Positions 21,998 through 34,615 are shown, numbered from the stretch's first letter. The stretch: 64,000 nucleotides of DNA from Theodoxus fluviatilis (GCA_034096865.1 JAWQFJ010001229.1:82501-146500); one strand, 5' to 3'. Notes: a model not told the origin generated them from the letters alone. Made by a program: numbers and translations.

Positions 21998-24196
21998 TTG
22001 GTGTGTGATTTTCCAAGGCAGAACTTTTGAGCAAGGAAATGCTGATTGAATGAACTGTTTTTCTGTGCCATTACCCTGTTTAACAAACCAACATGAATGG
22101 CAACAACTACTGTGGTGAGGAATGATGTAACGCTATGTCATTATTAGAAAATGTATTATGTAATACATACAAAATCATATGTCATTTTCAGTTTTTGAAT
22201 CTGTCTGCAAGTATTTTAAATGGCAATCACAATGGTGAAAACCGTTTGAAAATCGGACAATTAGTCTCTGAGTTACAGGTATTTAAGTATACTTACCCTC
22301 GGAAATGTGTTTCTGAGAAAAATTGCAATGAAAGTTTTGAAACTTCAGCACAACAGTTTCCTTAGCAACCATGCATGCATTTCTTTGAAATTTGGCACAG
22401 TCATACAACATAACATAAAAAACTAACACACACATTTTCAGTTTGAAACATAAAGTAGTTTATTGTCAACATTGTTTCAGAAAATACACGAAAATTTACG
22501 TTCACTGATAAATTGTCACAATGGCTTACTGATCAAAAACCTACTCATAATAATATTAAATCAGTGCTAATGTGCACAGGTCCAAGAAACACAAAAATTA
22601 CACTAAAATGTTTGTGTAGTAAAGTGTGGGGGTGGGGGTGCACAGTGATTGTTAAACTATTTATACGCAATGTTGATGCGGCCTCGTCCTGAAAACAATC
22701 ACATACAATATGTAGTTTCAGAGCCAGTCCAACTATTTGAAGTCATTTCATCATTACTGTTCATTTAATACAAAGATTTCTCAAACAAGCAATGCGAGAT
22801 GTACAGCAGAGAGCTGAATATTCTCTCAAGTCTGCACATTCATCTTCGGCAAAATTAATGTAAACGAAATTCAACTTGTGGGTTGAGATCGGCTCCGTGG
22901 CCGCTGAAAGTGATCTCGATCTGTTGATTTACATCAATCTGACACAAGAAATCAGTAATACACTATAAATTTACAAGTTTACGGGAACATACCTTCATGT
23001 ATGCTTGTTTTCCGTCGAAAAATCAGCAGTAGTGAGTCGAAATCACGATAGGCACGGAAGCGTGGCGCGTTGAAGGCAGAAGCGCTAACACCTCGAGGCT
23101 CACTCTAAGCTGCGCTCCGATTGGCTGGTTCCTTCCCTCTCCCATATGGTCCATAGTTAAGCGAACCAATCAGATTGAAGGTTTTGAATGCATAGAGTGA
23201 TATGAGTTCTTACAAAAAGGATCCAAAAAGCTGCGAAATGGTGAAAAAATTATTGAAATCGGTTGAGTAGTTTTTGAGATACAAGCATTTTAAATTATGA
23301 ATATTTAATAAAGTATTTATTTTGAAACCCCTCTTGCATAAATTAAGTATTTAAACGTATTTAGAGACAGATTTGGTAAATGAAACTCGCTGACATTGTA
23401 GATAAAGGATTACGGAACCAGAAACAACCAAAAACTCAAAATCAACAATCCACACCCCTTGTACCTATTTCCAGTGCTAGCGCCGAATGGTTCCAGGGAC
23501 AAAGCGTCTCATTCCGTGGTGGAGGGTCACATATTTCACTTTTTCAAGTCTTTGAATTATTTTAGTTAAGTTCAGTGTTTCATGCTGATTCCATTGATAC
23601 CAAAACCATTTTTGTAGGTGAAGTAGAACAGAAGTTATGAAAAATGCAAAAGTAGCATATTATGCGTATTGGTGTGCATCTGTTCAGCCCTTAGTCAAAT
23701 CGCATGTTTTCCAGTTTTTGAAAGATGATTTCATACATTTCCTGACATCAGGTCCCTTTAAAAAAAATTAGGCTTGTTGTATGTTTCCAGTAGAAGGAAA
23801 AAAAGTGAAAATGACACAAAGCATGCATTTGGTTGCTTTAGTGTTGACCTTCAAAGTTGCCTAATTTGCTCATTTGTAAAATGGCCAAAAAGCGCGTACC
23901 GAAATTAAATGATTAAAAAATCATAACTTTGGTTCTAATTGACCTACACAAATGATTTTGGTACCATTGGAATCAGAATAAAAAGATCTGTCAGGAAATA
24001 ATAACATAAACATTAATATCCAAACTTCAAAAATCACTTTGGTGTACCTACTATGAGTAAGAAGAACTGTTGCATCTGAAATCATAAGCAAACAGATGTG
24101 CACAGCAATTTGTGCTTGATGTCACTGTGTGTCTATAGTCTTCGTGTTGCTACGTGCTGCTACGTGAATGACCCTTCTTCCCTTGGTGCCCTACAG
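21998..24196. other. RIOK3 intron after the nested gene, no gene recognised
   Basis: About 2.2 kb of AT-rich DNA with a G+C richer patch near 23040-23140. It probably includes the 3' end of the transposase-like element, but I could not find its terminal repeats. Confidence 0.4.
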
Positions 24197-24324
24197 AACA
24201 AGGTCATTGACCCCAAGACCTCCATGATGATGATGAAGCTCATTAACAACAATGTGCTGCAGCCAGGCTATGCAGTCATCAGCTCCGGGAAGGAGTCCAT
24301 CATACTCTATGCCCAGGGAGGAAG
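24197..24324 (+). CDS. RIOK3: RIOK3 exon d (ATP-binding loop)
   Basis: Acceptor GGTGCCCTACAG, donor GTAGGC, phase 0 in and phase 2 out. It encodes NKVIDPKTSMMMMKLINNNV followed by ISSGKESIILYAQGG. SSGKES is the RIO flexible nucleotide-binding loop (STGKES in vertebrate RIOK3). Confidence 0.93.
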
Positions 24325-25069
24325 GTAGGCCTTTGAGGCTGATGTTCAAAGGGACATGGCTGCTTGAATGTCTGATATGGCGTGTAAACCTACAGCAATG
24401 AAAGTGTGCTGTTTGTTATGCACGGAACACAAGCCTTCAGACATGCATCTATCAAGTCACTTAGGTGGCAAGGTGGGAGGCAACAACAGAAATGGAAAAT
24501 AGAGGGCACTGCTGGGCTGAAAGCTGGGTGGTGGACATTGAATGGAATGAAAGGGTAAATTCAGAAGAGTGGCTGAGAGGAGGTTCATTTTAAATGGCTT
24601 TCTTATAATTTGTTGTAGTTTTATTTGTTGCCGATATTGATTTGCAACTTGGCAGTCATGTAGTCAACTGAAACTTGTTTTCCTGACAAATATTTGCTTT
24701 GGAAAGATAGCCATGCAAAACATAACACTATGTATCGTATGGACATTTTATTTCCTTATTTTTCTTCTTTTTATAACCATTTTCAGAGTTTTTGCAGGAG
24801 CAACACAGCTTGTATCAATCCCCAAAAGGAATAAATATTGCAACTAAGCTAATAGAGTTACTCTGCAGACAGTATCAGACAGTATACCTCTTCGATCTGT
24901 AGTGCTATTGATAAAGGAGATGAATCCTTGGTGAAATGCAAGAGTTGTATCTTCAACTCCTACCTTTCATCTTCTATGTCAGTAGCACTACAGCAGCACA
25001 TCTATCAACTTCTACCCAGCTGTTACACTTCCGCAGGGTTCATGGTCTGTGTTTGATGTGTGTCTGCAG
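24325..25069. other. RIOK3 intron, nothing recognised
   Basis: Non-coding, no repeat recognised. Confidence 0.6.
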
Positions 25070-25255
25070 CAATGAAGAACTTCATCTTCCCAAAGAGTGT
25101 GCCATCAAGGTGTTCAAGACGACACTGAACGAGTTCAGGAACAGACAGAAGTACATGCATGGTGACCCCAGGTTCTGCAGAGATGACTTCAAGAAGCAGA
25201 ACCCGCGAAAAATCATCAAGATTTGGGCCGAGAAGGAGCAGTACAACCTCAACAG
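25070..25255 (+). CDS. RIOK3: RIOK3 exon e (catalytic lysine)
   Basis: Acceptor GTGTGTCTGCAG, donor GTGAGC. It encodes ECAIKVFKTTLNEFRNRQKY with the ATP-anchoring lysine (AIKVFK), then NPRKIIKIWAEKEQYNLNR. This is the most diagnostic exon for RIOK3. Phase 2 in and phase 2 out. Confidence 0.96.
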
Positions 25256-25599
25256 GTGAGCAGACAGTGAGATGGAGTCTCAGGCTGGTTTCAGATCTGC
25301 TGTATGCAGTGTAGTTTGTGGAGTTTCACATGCTTCTATTGCTGGTTCAAAACTGAAATTTAAACAATCGGCAGTCACTGCAAGATAAGTATAACATGGA
25401 AAAGCATATGCCTGAAGGGAAACACATGGCGTGAGAAGTGTGACTCAAAAGAATCTTTGCCATGCTTTCCCTTGGGGTTTGGGCATGTCAAATAAAAAAT
25501 CCTTCTCCAGCCGTGCCATTGAAGATGCCCATCACTTGTGTCTCTATCGCATGCCATCTAATCTTGGTATCAGCTACATGCACAGAGGGGAGGGAGAGG

Positions 25600-25956
25600 G
25601 AGAGACAGTCAGACAGACAGACAGACAGACAGAGAGACACACAGACAGACACTCACACACACACACACACAGACAGACAGACACACACACAGACAGAGAA
25701 CACACACACACACACAGACACACACAGACAGACAGACAGACAGACACACACAGACAGACAGACACACACACACACAGACAGAGAACAGACACAGACAGAC
25801 AGACAGACAGACACACACACACACAGACACACACACACACAGACAGAGAACACACACAGACACAGACAGACAGACAGACAGACACACACACACACAGACA
25901 CACACACACAGACAGACAGACATACAGACACACACACACACACACACACAGACAGG
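25600..25956. repeat. compound (CAGA)n/(CA)n microsatellite
   Basis: About 350 bp of mixed CAGA and CA repeats with a recurring GACAGAGAACA block. His/Thr/Arg/Asp-rich or Cys/Val-rich frames through it are artefacts. Confidence 0.95.
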
Positions 25957-26420
25957 GTAGCTGGTTAGAAGAACATCCAATACTTGGAGGCAAATGTCAA
26001 ATAGGTTCTCTCATCAGACACTCTGGCTGATTTGTTGCCAGCAGAGCGATGTGAACCACAATGATACCATCTCACATTTTTTGTCACTTACATGAAAATG
26101 GCAAGTTTCCATTCTGATTCCTCAGTGAAAAATGTACCATGGACAAACTTAGTAGTGGTGAAACTTAGAGCATCAGAATGTTTGTCACTGCTGCCAAGTG
26201 AACCAGAAAACAAAGCAATAGATGAGGGAAAGAGTATTGCTTACCTTATACTGAGATTATCTTGGCAATATCACTCAGAAATTTCCTACTGCAACAGAAC
26301 AAAGGGGGAGAAAATGTTTTGAGTACGGTCTGCATGTGGATACTTTTCAATCCAAACAACATTCAGTACCTTCAAATCGTGGTAGGATCTTGCCTTTTAG
26401 AGTTGATGTGAATCAACACC

Positions 26421-26474
<54 letters not shown>
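26421..26474. repeat. (AC)n microsatellite
   Basis: About 26 AC dinucleotides, 90 bp upstream of a RIOK3 exon. Confidence 0.95.
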
Positions 26475-26477
<3 letters not shown>

Positions 26478-26562
26478 TGCAAATGAGAGACGATGGCGAG
26501 TTTATTCCCCCAGGCTGACGAGTGTCCATCATGTGCAGCCTGTCCTCACTGCCTTGTTTCAG

Positions 26563-26722
26563 AATGCGAAAGTTTGCCTTGCCCTGCCCAGGAGTGGTGG
26601 TGCAGAAGAAGCACCTGCTGGTGATGGACTTCATCGGAGAGGACAGCGTACCTGCACCCAAACTCAAAGATGCAGCACTGGCCCCAGAAGATGTGGAGGA
26701 CGCATACCACCAGACCATCAAG
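26563..26722 (+). CDS. RIOK3: RIOK3 exon f (hinge)
   Basis: Acceptor CTGCCTTGTTTCAG, donor GTACCA. The first base completes an Arg codon. It encodes ALPCPGVVVQKKHLLVMDFI with the hinge LLVMDFIG, then PAPKLKDAALAPEDVEDAYH. Exit in phase 0. Confidence 0.95.
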
Positions 26723-27251
26723 GTACCAGCACAGAGACATGCATTATGCCCGTATGCAGAGATTGGAAGAGCGACTTAGGCAGAGCAGAGTCAGATGTTC
26801 ATTATGCAAAGCAGAAAAAAATGCTCGTGGTTATAGTAACCTGACCAACCCTTTTTTCCCCCTATCAATCCTTAAACTTTGTTTTCGGAGAAAAAATGGA
26901 ATGTAAACAACAAACTGTATGCTGTTTCTTCTTCCCAGTCCTATAAACACTGGAGGCACCCACTCGGTTAGTTTGAAGCTGCTGCAGTACAGCAGGCTGT
27001 AAGCACATAGCATTCAAGTTGATGACTTGAAAATAATGTTGTACAAGGCCTGGAGAAAAAGATGGACATCAGCTAATCTTCTTGTACATGGCAGACACGT
27101 GGCTTGTGCTTGTATGGCTTCCCTGTGGGGTGTTGCATGTGTAACTTACTATACACTGTTGTGTGCTTTGTGCCTCATTGAGTGTAGTGGGGCACGTCAT
27201 GGCAGTCGCTGTATACATCATGACCAGTTTTTGTACTCCATGTGCTCACAG
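26723..27251. other. RIOK3 intron, nothing recognised
   Basis: Short frames here have no protein-like content. Confidence 0.6.
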
Positions 27252-27422
27252 ATCCTGGAGACAATGTACCAGGCCTGCAATCTGGTGCACGCCGACCTCA
27301 GCGAGTACAACCTGCTGTGGTTCAAGGACACGGTATACGTCATCGACGTCAGCCAGGGGGTGGACTTCACCCACCCCTGTGCACATGAGTTCCTGTGTCG
27401 GGACTGCAGGAACATCACACAG
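27252..27422 (+). CDS. RIOK3: RIOK3 exon g (catalytic loop)
   Basis: 57 codons, phase 0 at both ends, acceptor GTGCTCACAG, donor GTAGGA. It contains the catalytic loop LVHADLSEYNLLW (catalytic Asp and metal-binding Asn) and the metal-binding Asp in VIDVSQGVDFTHP, followed by FLCRDCRNITQ. All catalytic residues expected of an active RIO kinase are present. Confidence 0.96.
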
Positions 27423-27966
27423 GTAGGACTGGTGTGTCTGTCAGATTGTCAGGGCAGGGTTCTCAATTTGAATTGTTGCATGTAATTGTGTCTGAATTAT
27501 CTGACCCTGTCCGGGTGCTCCCCAGTAGATTCCTTGGCTAATTGAGACTGCAGGAGGTTGGGCTACTGGAGCAGACCCCAACACCCCTTCAGCTAGGGTT
27601 CCAGCCAATGAGGGGGGCACAGAGTGGCTCTAGCTGCATGTTGCACTTTTGTCTCATCAGGTTTTTGTTTTGGGGGGGAGGGGGGGTTATGGTTTGTTTG
27701 TTCATTTCGGGGGGGTTTTGGTTGTTTGGGGGTTGGGTTTTTTTCCTCTTATGCTTTGCTTTAAATAGTCTTGGAAGTGTGTTATTACCTGCTGGAGACA
27801 GCTGTCTACAAAGCTGGAGAACAAATCCCTGTGACCTTTATTGTACCAAAGAATCCCACATGACCTTTTCTCTCCATTTCATTCTCCCTCACCATAGCAC
27901 TAGTCTAACAATCGGAGCCATCTGTCGTCTGTGGAACTTGATGCTTTGAAAATCTTACTTTTCCAG
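27423..27966. other. RIOK3 intron, nothing recognised
   Basis: Contains G-rich runs near 27670-27740 (on +) that might form G-quadruplexes. No gene. Confidence 0.6.
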
Positions 27967-28068
27967 TTCTTTGAGAAGGCTGGAGCCCAGGTGATGAGCC
28001 CAGAGGAACTGTTCAACCGAGTCACGGGTCTCAACATCGAGGGAGAGGGAGCCGTTTTTGAGGCCCAG
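27967..28068 (+). CDS. RIOK3: RIOK3 exon h, with GC donor
   Basis: 34 codons, phase 0. It encodes FFEKAGAQVMSPEELFNRVT and GLNIEGEGAVFEAQ, matching FFQKGGVKEALSERELFNAVSGLNI. The donor is CAG|GCAAGT, a GC-AG intron with an otherwise consensus donor. Confidence 0.93.
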
Positions 28069-28985
28069 GCAAGTAGACGTGTCTTTCCTAGCTGTTTCTT
28101 GTCCTCCTGCCTCACATATTGTCATTGTTTCTTAAAACATGTCACTACCTCAAGAATGAGTGTACTGTGTATCTATCTACACAAAAGAGAAAAGTCAGTC
28201 TGCCTGTTTGTCCTCAAATGGCTCCAGTATGGAAAAAGCTATAATAATAAAGAGTTTTGAGCTCAGATTTGGAATTAACACATTTTTTAGATGGTTTTAA
28301 GCTATTTTAATGGATTTTTTTGGTTTGAGAAATGTAATGTTTCTATAACAGCAGTGTCATTTTGCTATGTATGCATAGCTATCAGTCCCATCCCCTGGTT
28401 TGTGCAATGAACTTCCATACCATTAAATAACCTTTACACCTGGGTCAAAACCTCTGCTAGTCAGTCCATATTTGCTGTTTGAAAATAGGAAGACAGCAAC
28501 ACATTTTCTTGATTGGGTTCGGTTGTAGTCAGATTTTCATGCCAAATGTAAAATATGTTGACCAAGACAGTTGTAATTCTCCACCTAAACAAAGATGTAA
28601 ATCGGACAACATTCATTGAGTTAGCCATTGTATTCTGTACCAAGAGCCAGACACATCATAAGGGTGCATGTCTGCCGATAGACAAAGTTTTAGAATTTCA
28701 GTTGGAGTTGTGTGTTAAAAGATTCCACACAGAGAAGATCCATGGGGGAAAAACAAGGGTCCATATGACTTATGAGTGAAGTTGAACACCACCCATTATC
28801 TTGTCATCAGCAAAGACAATTCTCACCACCCTGCAGCATCCCTAATGATGTCCAGTCTTTGGGTTTGGAAAAAAGCTCTGCTGTCTCTCACAGTGGGATG
28901 AGTTGAAGGGATGGGAAAGATGTTGGATGCCATTTGTGAGACTAGTCATTGTCTAGATCAGCAGTGCAAATAGGTGCCAGGCTAT

Positions 28986-31975
28986 TGAAATCCTCCACCA
29001 TGCTCTCTCTGCCACAGTTGCAGACACCACCACTGTGTATTGCAAGGTGGAGAAAGATGTTCTCTCTGCCACAGTTGCAGACAGCACCACTGTGTATTGC
29101 AAGGTGGAGAAAGATGTTCTCTCTGCCACAGTTGCAGACACCACTGTTTATTGCAAGGTAGAGAAAGATGTTCTCTCTGCCACAGCTGCAGACACCACCA
29201 CTGTGTATTGCAAGGTAGAGAAACATGTTCTCTCTGCCACAGTTGCAGACACCACCACTGTGTATTGCAAGGTAGAGAAACATGTTCTCTCTGCCACAGT
29301 TGCAGACACCACTGTGTATTGCAAGGTAGAGAAACATGTTCTCTCTGCCACAGCTGCAGACACCACTGTGTATTGCAAGGTAGAGAAAGATGTTCTCTCT
29401 GCCACAGCTGCAGACAGCACCACTGTGTATTGCAAGGTGGAGAAAGATGTTCTCTCTGCCACAGTTGCAGACACCACCACTGTGTATTGCAAGGTAGAGA
29501 AAGATGTTCTCTCTGCCACAGTTGCAGACACCACCACTGTGTATTGCAAGGTAGAGAAAGATGTTCTCTCTGCCACAGTTGCAGACACCACCACTGTGTA
29601 TTGCAAGGTAGAGAAAGATGTTCTCTCTGCCACAGTTGCAGACAGCACCACTGTGTATTGCAAGGTAGAGAAAGATGTTCTCTCTGCCACAGTTGCAGAC
29701 ACCACCACTGTGTATTGCAAGGTAGAGAAAGATGTTCTCTCTGCCACAGTTGCAGACACCACTGTGTATTGCAAGGTAGAGAAAGATGTTCTCTCTGCCA
29801 CAGTTGCAGACACCACTGTGTATTGCAAGGTAGAGAAAGATGTTCTCTCTGCCACAGTTGCAGACAGCACCACTGTGTATTGCAAGGTAGAGAAAGATGT
29901 TCTCTCTGCCACAGCTGCAGACAGCACCACTGTGTATTGCAAGGTAGAGAAAGATGTTCTCTCTGCCACAGTTGCAGACACCACCACTGTGTATTGCAAG
30001 GTAGAGAAAGATGTTCTCTCTGCCACAGTTGCAGACACCACTGTGTATTGCAAGGTAGAGAAAGATGTTCTCTCTGCCACAGTTGCAGACACCACTGTGT
30101 ATTGCAAGGTAGAGAAAGATGTTCTCTCTGCCACAGTTGCAGACAGCACCACTGTGTATTGCAAGGTAGAGAAAGATGTTCTCTCTGCCACAGTTGCAGA
30201 CAGCACCACTGTGTATTGCAAGGTGGAGAAAGATGTTCTCTCTGCCACAGTTGCAGACAGCACCACTGTGTATTGCAAGGTAGAGAAAGATGTTCTCTCT
30301 GCCACAGTTGCAGACAGCACCACTGTGTATTGCAAGGTAGAGAAAGATGTTCTCTCTGCCACAGTTGCAGACACCACTGTGTATTGCAAGGTGGAGAAAG
30401 ATGTTCTCTCTGCCACAGCTGCAGACACCACTGTGTATTGCAAGGTAGAGAAAGATGTTCTCTCTGCCACAGCTGCAGACAGCACCACTGTGTATTGCAA
30501 GGTAGAGAAAGATGTTCTCTCTGCCACAGCTGCAGACACCACCACTGTGTATTGCAAGGTAGAGAAAGATGTTCTCTCTGCCACAGTTGCAGACACCACC
30601 ACTGTGTATTGCAAGGTGGAGAAAGATGTTCTCTCTGCCACAGTTGCAGACACCACTGTGTATTGCAAGGTAGAGAAAGATGTTTTCTCTGCCACAGTTG
30701 CAGACACCACTGTGTATTGCAAGGTAGAGAAAGATGTTCTCTCTGCCACAGTTGCAGACAGCACCACTGTGTATTGCAAGGTAGAGAAAGATGTTCTCTC
30801 TGCCACAGTTGCAGACACCACCACTGTGTATTGCAAGGTAGAGAAACATGTTCTCTCTGCCACAGTTGCAGACACCACTGTGTATTGCAAGGTAGAGAAA
30901 CATGTTCTCTCTGCCACAGTTGCAGACACCACCACTGAGTATTGCAAGGTAGAGAAAGATGTTCTCTCTGCCACAGCTGCAGACACCACTGTGTATTGCA
31001 AGGTAGAGAAAGATGTTCTCTCTGCCACAGTTGCAGACACCACTGTGTATTGCAAGGTAGAGAAAGATGTTCTCTCTGCCACAGTTGCAGACACCACCAC
31101 TGTGTATTGCAAGGTAGAGAAAGATGTTCTCTCTGCCACAGTTGCAGACACCACCACTGTGTATTGCAAGGTAGAGAAAGATGTTCTCTCTACCACCGTT
31201 GCAGACACCACCACTGTGTATTGCAAGGTAGAGAAAGATGTTCTCTCTGCCACAGTTGCAGACAGCACCACTGTGTATTGCAAGGTAGAGAAAGATGTTC
31301 TCTCTGCCACAGTTGCAGACACCACTGTTTATTGCAAGGTAGAGAAACATGTTCTCTCTGCCACAGTTGGAGACAGCACCACTGTGTATTGCAAGATAGA
31401 GAAAGATGTTCTCTCTGCCACAGTTGCAGACACCACCACTGTGTATTGCAAGGTAGAGAAAGATGTTCTCTCTGCCACAGTTGCAGACAGCACCACTGTG
31501 TATTGCAAGGTAGAGAAAGATTTTCTCTCTGCCACAGTTGCAGACACCACTGTGTATTGCAAGGTAGAGAAAGATGTTCTCTCTGCCACAGTTGCAGACA
31601 CCACCACTGAGTATTGCAAGGTAGAGAAAGATGTTCTCTCTGCCACAGTTGCAGACACCACCACTGTGTATTGCAAGGTAGAGAAAGATGTTCTCTCTGC
31701 CACAGTTGGAGACAGCACCACTGTGTATTGCAAGGTAGAGAAACATGTTCTCTCTGCCACAGTTGCAGACAGCACCACTGTGTATTGCAAGATAGAGAAA
31801 GATGTTCTCTCTGCCACAGTTGCAGACAGCACCACTGTGTATTGCAAGGTAGAGAAAGATTTTCTCTCTGCCACAGTTGCAGACAGCACCACTGTGTATT
31901 GCAAGGTAGAGAAAGATGTTCTCTCTGCCACAGTTGCAGACAGCACCACTGTTTATTGCAAGGTAGAGAAAGATG
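28986..31975. repeat. 57/54-bp minisatellite, about 53 copies
   Basis: Unit starts GTTCTCTCTGCCACAGTTGC and ends TATTGCAAGGTAGAGAAAGA. Copies are 57 bp, or 54 bp when one ACC is missing, so length changes are multiples of three and several frames stay open on both strands for up to 985 codons. Each unit contains a pyrimidine tract plus CCACAG and, about 30 bp later, GCAAG|GTAGAG. Confidence 0.96.
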
Positions 31976-32061
31976 GGGGGGTTAAAGGATAGGACAAACG
32001 CCTGCAGCTAATTCATGACTGAACAAACATTCAAAACCCTGTCATCCTCCATTGTATTTGG

Positions 32062-32250
32062 TCTTTGAAGCCCCCTGTGGGTTGGGGGGAGAACTGTCCC
32101 ACCAAGCCTCCCTACACCTGTTGTAAGAGGTAAATGATAGGGCTAGGGAAAATTGTGCCTTGACTAGATCTTACTCTAGCCAATTCTAACGTTTTTTATG
32201 ATTAGTGGCCTTAAGTATCCTACAAAGGCTGGCAGGCTGCATCCATCCCT
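32062..32250 (+). mobile_element. SINE-like repeat copy
   Basis: Head GAAGCCCCCTGTGGGTTGGG, middle TAAATGATAGGGCTAGGGAA, end CTACAAAGGCTGGCAGGCTG then CATCCATCCC. Same family as the 63.29 kb copy. Confidence 0.55.
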
Positions 32251-32261
32251 TGGTCTTTGAA

Positions 32262-34180
32262 TTCCAAAAAGAGCCACCTTTCTGGAGGCAAGATGGAAAG
32301 AGAGGGGTTAGATGGCACTCGGGAAAGTTCCACAAAGAGCCACCTTTCTGGAGGCAAGATGGAAAGAGAGGGGTTAGATGGCACTCGGGAAAGTTCCACA
32401 AAGAGCCACCTTTCTGGAGGCAAGATGGGAAGAGAGGGGTTAGATGGCACTCGGGAAAGTTCCACAAAGAGCCACCTTTCTGGAGGCAAGATGGGAAGAG
32501 AGGGGTTAGATGGCACTCGGGAAAGTTCCACAAAGAGCCACCTTTCTGGAGGCAAGATGGAAAGAGAGGGGTTAGATGGCACTCGGGAAAGTTCCACAAA
32601 GAGCCACCTTTCTGGAGGCAAGATGGGAAGAGAGGGTTAGATGGCACTCGGGAAAGTTCCACAAAGAGCCACCTTTCTGGAGGCAAGATGGGAAGAGAGG
32701 GGTTAGATGGCACTCGGGAAAGTTCCACAAAGAGCCACCTTTCTGGAGGCAAGATGGGAAGAGAGGGGTTAGATGGCACTCGGGAAAGTTCCACAAAGAG
32801 CCACCTTTCTGGAGGCAAGATGGGAAGAGAGGGGTTAGATGGCACTCGGGAAAGTTCCACAAAGAGCCACCTTTCTGGAGGCAAGATGGGAAGAGAGGGG
32901 TTAGATGGCACTCGGGAAAGTTCCACAAAGAGCCACCTTTCTGGAGGCAAGATGGGAAGAGAGGGGTTAGATGGCACTCGGGAAAGTTCCACAAAGAGCC
33001 ACCTTTCTGGAGGCAAGATGGGAAGAGAGGGGTTAGATGGCACTCGGGAAAGTTCCACAAAGAGCCACCTTTCTGGAGGCAAGATGGGAAGAGAGGGGTT
33101 AGATGGCACTCGGGAAAGTTCCACAAAGAGCCACCTTTCTGGAGGCAAGATGGGAAGAGAGGGGTTAGATGGCACTCGGGAAAGTTCCACAAAGAGCCAC
33201 CTTTCTGGAGGCAAGATGGGAAGAGAGGGGTTAGATGGCACTCGGGAAAGTTCCACAAAGAGCCACCTTTCTGGAGGCAAGATGGGAAGAGAGGGGTTAG
33301 ATGGCACTCGGGAAAGTTCCACAAAGAGCCACCTTTCTGGAGGCAAGATGGGAAAGAGGGGTTAGATGGCACTCGGGAAAGTTCCACAAAGAGCCACCTT
33401 TCTGGAGGCAAGATGGGAAGAGAGGGGTTAGATGGCACTCGGGAAAGTTCCACAAAGAGCCACCTTTCTGGAGGCAAGATGGGAAGAGAGGGGTTAGATG
33501 GCACTCGGGAAAGTTCCACAAAGAGCCACCTTTCTGGAGGCAAGATGGGAAGAGAGGGGTTAGATGGCACTCGGGAAAGTTCCACAAAGAGCCACCTTTC
33601 TGGAGGCAAGATGGGAAGAGAGGGGTTAGATGGCACTCGGGAAAGTTCCACAAAGAGCCACCTTTCTGGAGGCAAGATGGGAAGAGAGGGGTTAGATGGC
33701 ACTCGGGAAAGTTCCACAAAGAGCCACCTATCTCTAGGAAAGATGTGAAGAGAGGGGTTAGATGGCACTCGGGAAAGTTCCACAAAGAGCCACCTTTCTG
33801 GAGGCAAGATGGGAAGAGAGGGGTTAGATGGCACTCGGGAAAGTTCCACAAAGAGCCACCTTTCTGGAGGCAAGATGGGAAGAGAGGGGTTAGATGGCAC
33901 TCGGGAAAGTTCCACAAAGAGCCACCTTTCTGGAGGCAAGATGGGAAGAGAGGGGTTAGATGGCACTCGGGAAAGTTCCACAAAGAGCCACCTTTCTGGA
34001 GGCAAGATGGGAAGAGAGGGGTTAGATGGCACTCGGGAAAGTTCCACAAAGAGCCACCTTTCTGGAGGCAAGATGGGAAGAGAGGGGTTAGATGGCACTC
34101 GGGAAAGTTCCACAAAGAGCCACCTTTCTGGAGGCAAGATGGGAAGAGAGGGGTTAGATGGCACTCGGGAAAGTTCCACA
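32262..34180. repeat. 66-bp minisatellite, about 29 copies
   Basis: Unit contains AGAGCCACCTTTCTGGAGGC and GGTTAGATGGCACTCGGGAA. Copies are nearly identical; exceptions are short units near 32630 and 33350 and one divergent unit at about 33729. 66 bp is 22 codons, which explains the long frames on both strands. Confidence 0.96.
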
Positions 34181-34185
34181 GATGA

Positions 34186-34600
34186 GCAACACTGTCACCC
34201 CCACAAATGGCACAATCCCTTGTGTCAAAACAAACCCAGTTTTCAAGCTATTCTGACAGTGCTGCTGTTTCACTGTAACCCCCACAAATGGCACAATCCC
34301 TTGTGTCAAAACAAACCCAGTTTCAAGCTATTCTGACAGTGCTGCTGTTTCACTGTAAGTGTAACCCCCACAAATGGCACAATCCCTTGTGTCCAAACAA
34401 ATCCAGTTTCAAGCTATTCTGACAGTGCTGCTGTTTCACTGTAAGTGTAACCCCCACAAATGGCACAATCCCTTGTGTCAAAACAAACCCAGTTTCAAGC
34501 TATTCTGACAGTGCTGCTGTTTCACTGTAAGTGTAACCCCCACAAATGGCACAATCCCTTGTGTCAAAACAAACCCAGTTTCAAGCTATTCTGACAGTGC
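34186..34600. repeat. about 86-bp tandem repeat leading into the last RIOK3 exon
   Basis: Five copies (82-86 bp) with core CCCCCACAAATGGCACAATC and GACAGTGCTGCTGTTTCACT. Copies 2-4 end CACTGTAAGTGTAA, a strong donor-like string. The last copy reads GTGCTGCTATTTGCTGCAG and supplies the acceptor of the final exon. Confidence 0.9.
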
Positions 34601-34615
34601 TGCTATTTGCTGCAG

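Larger units (their letters stand above)
25256..26562. other. RIOK3 intron with microsatellites
   Basis: Contains a compound CAGA/CACA microsatellite and an (AC)n run, listed separately. Nothing else recognised. Confidence 0.7.
28069..34615. other. last RIOK3 intron, mostly three tandem arrays
   Basis: 6.5 kb. 28069-28985 is unique and non-coding. Then come a 57-bp array, a SINE-like copy, a 66-bp array and an about 86-bp array that runs into the final acceptor. Confidence 0.85.

Noticed and set aside
24936..25259. RIOK1 instead of RIOK3 for the kinase exons
   Set aside because: The ECAIKVFKTTLNEF and KHD segments and the IDVSQG context match RIOK3; the RIOK1 signature (AIKIYKTSILVFKDRDKY) is absent.
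25431..26030. His/Thr/Asp-rich and Cys/Val-rich proteins
   Set aside because: Microsatellite translation.
28942..31992. Frames of 934 and 985 codons that might look like a repetitive cysteine-rich or adhesive protein
   Set aside because: Unit lengths of 57 and 54 bp keep most frames open on both strands at once; they lie within a RIOK3 intron with no separate promoter or start context.
32186..34336. Long frames through the 66-bp array
   Set aside because: The unit is 22 codons, so frames stay open automatically.
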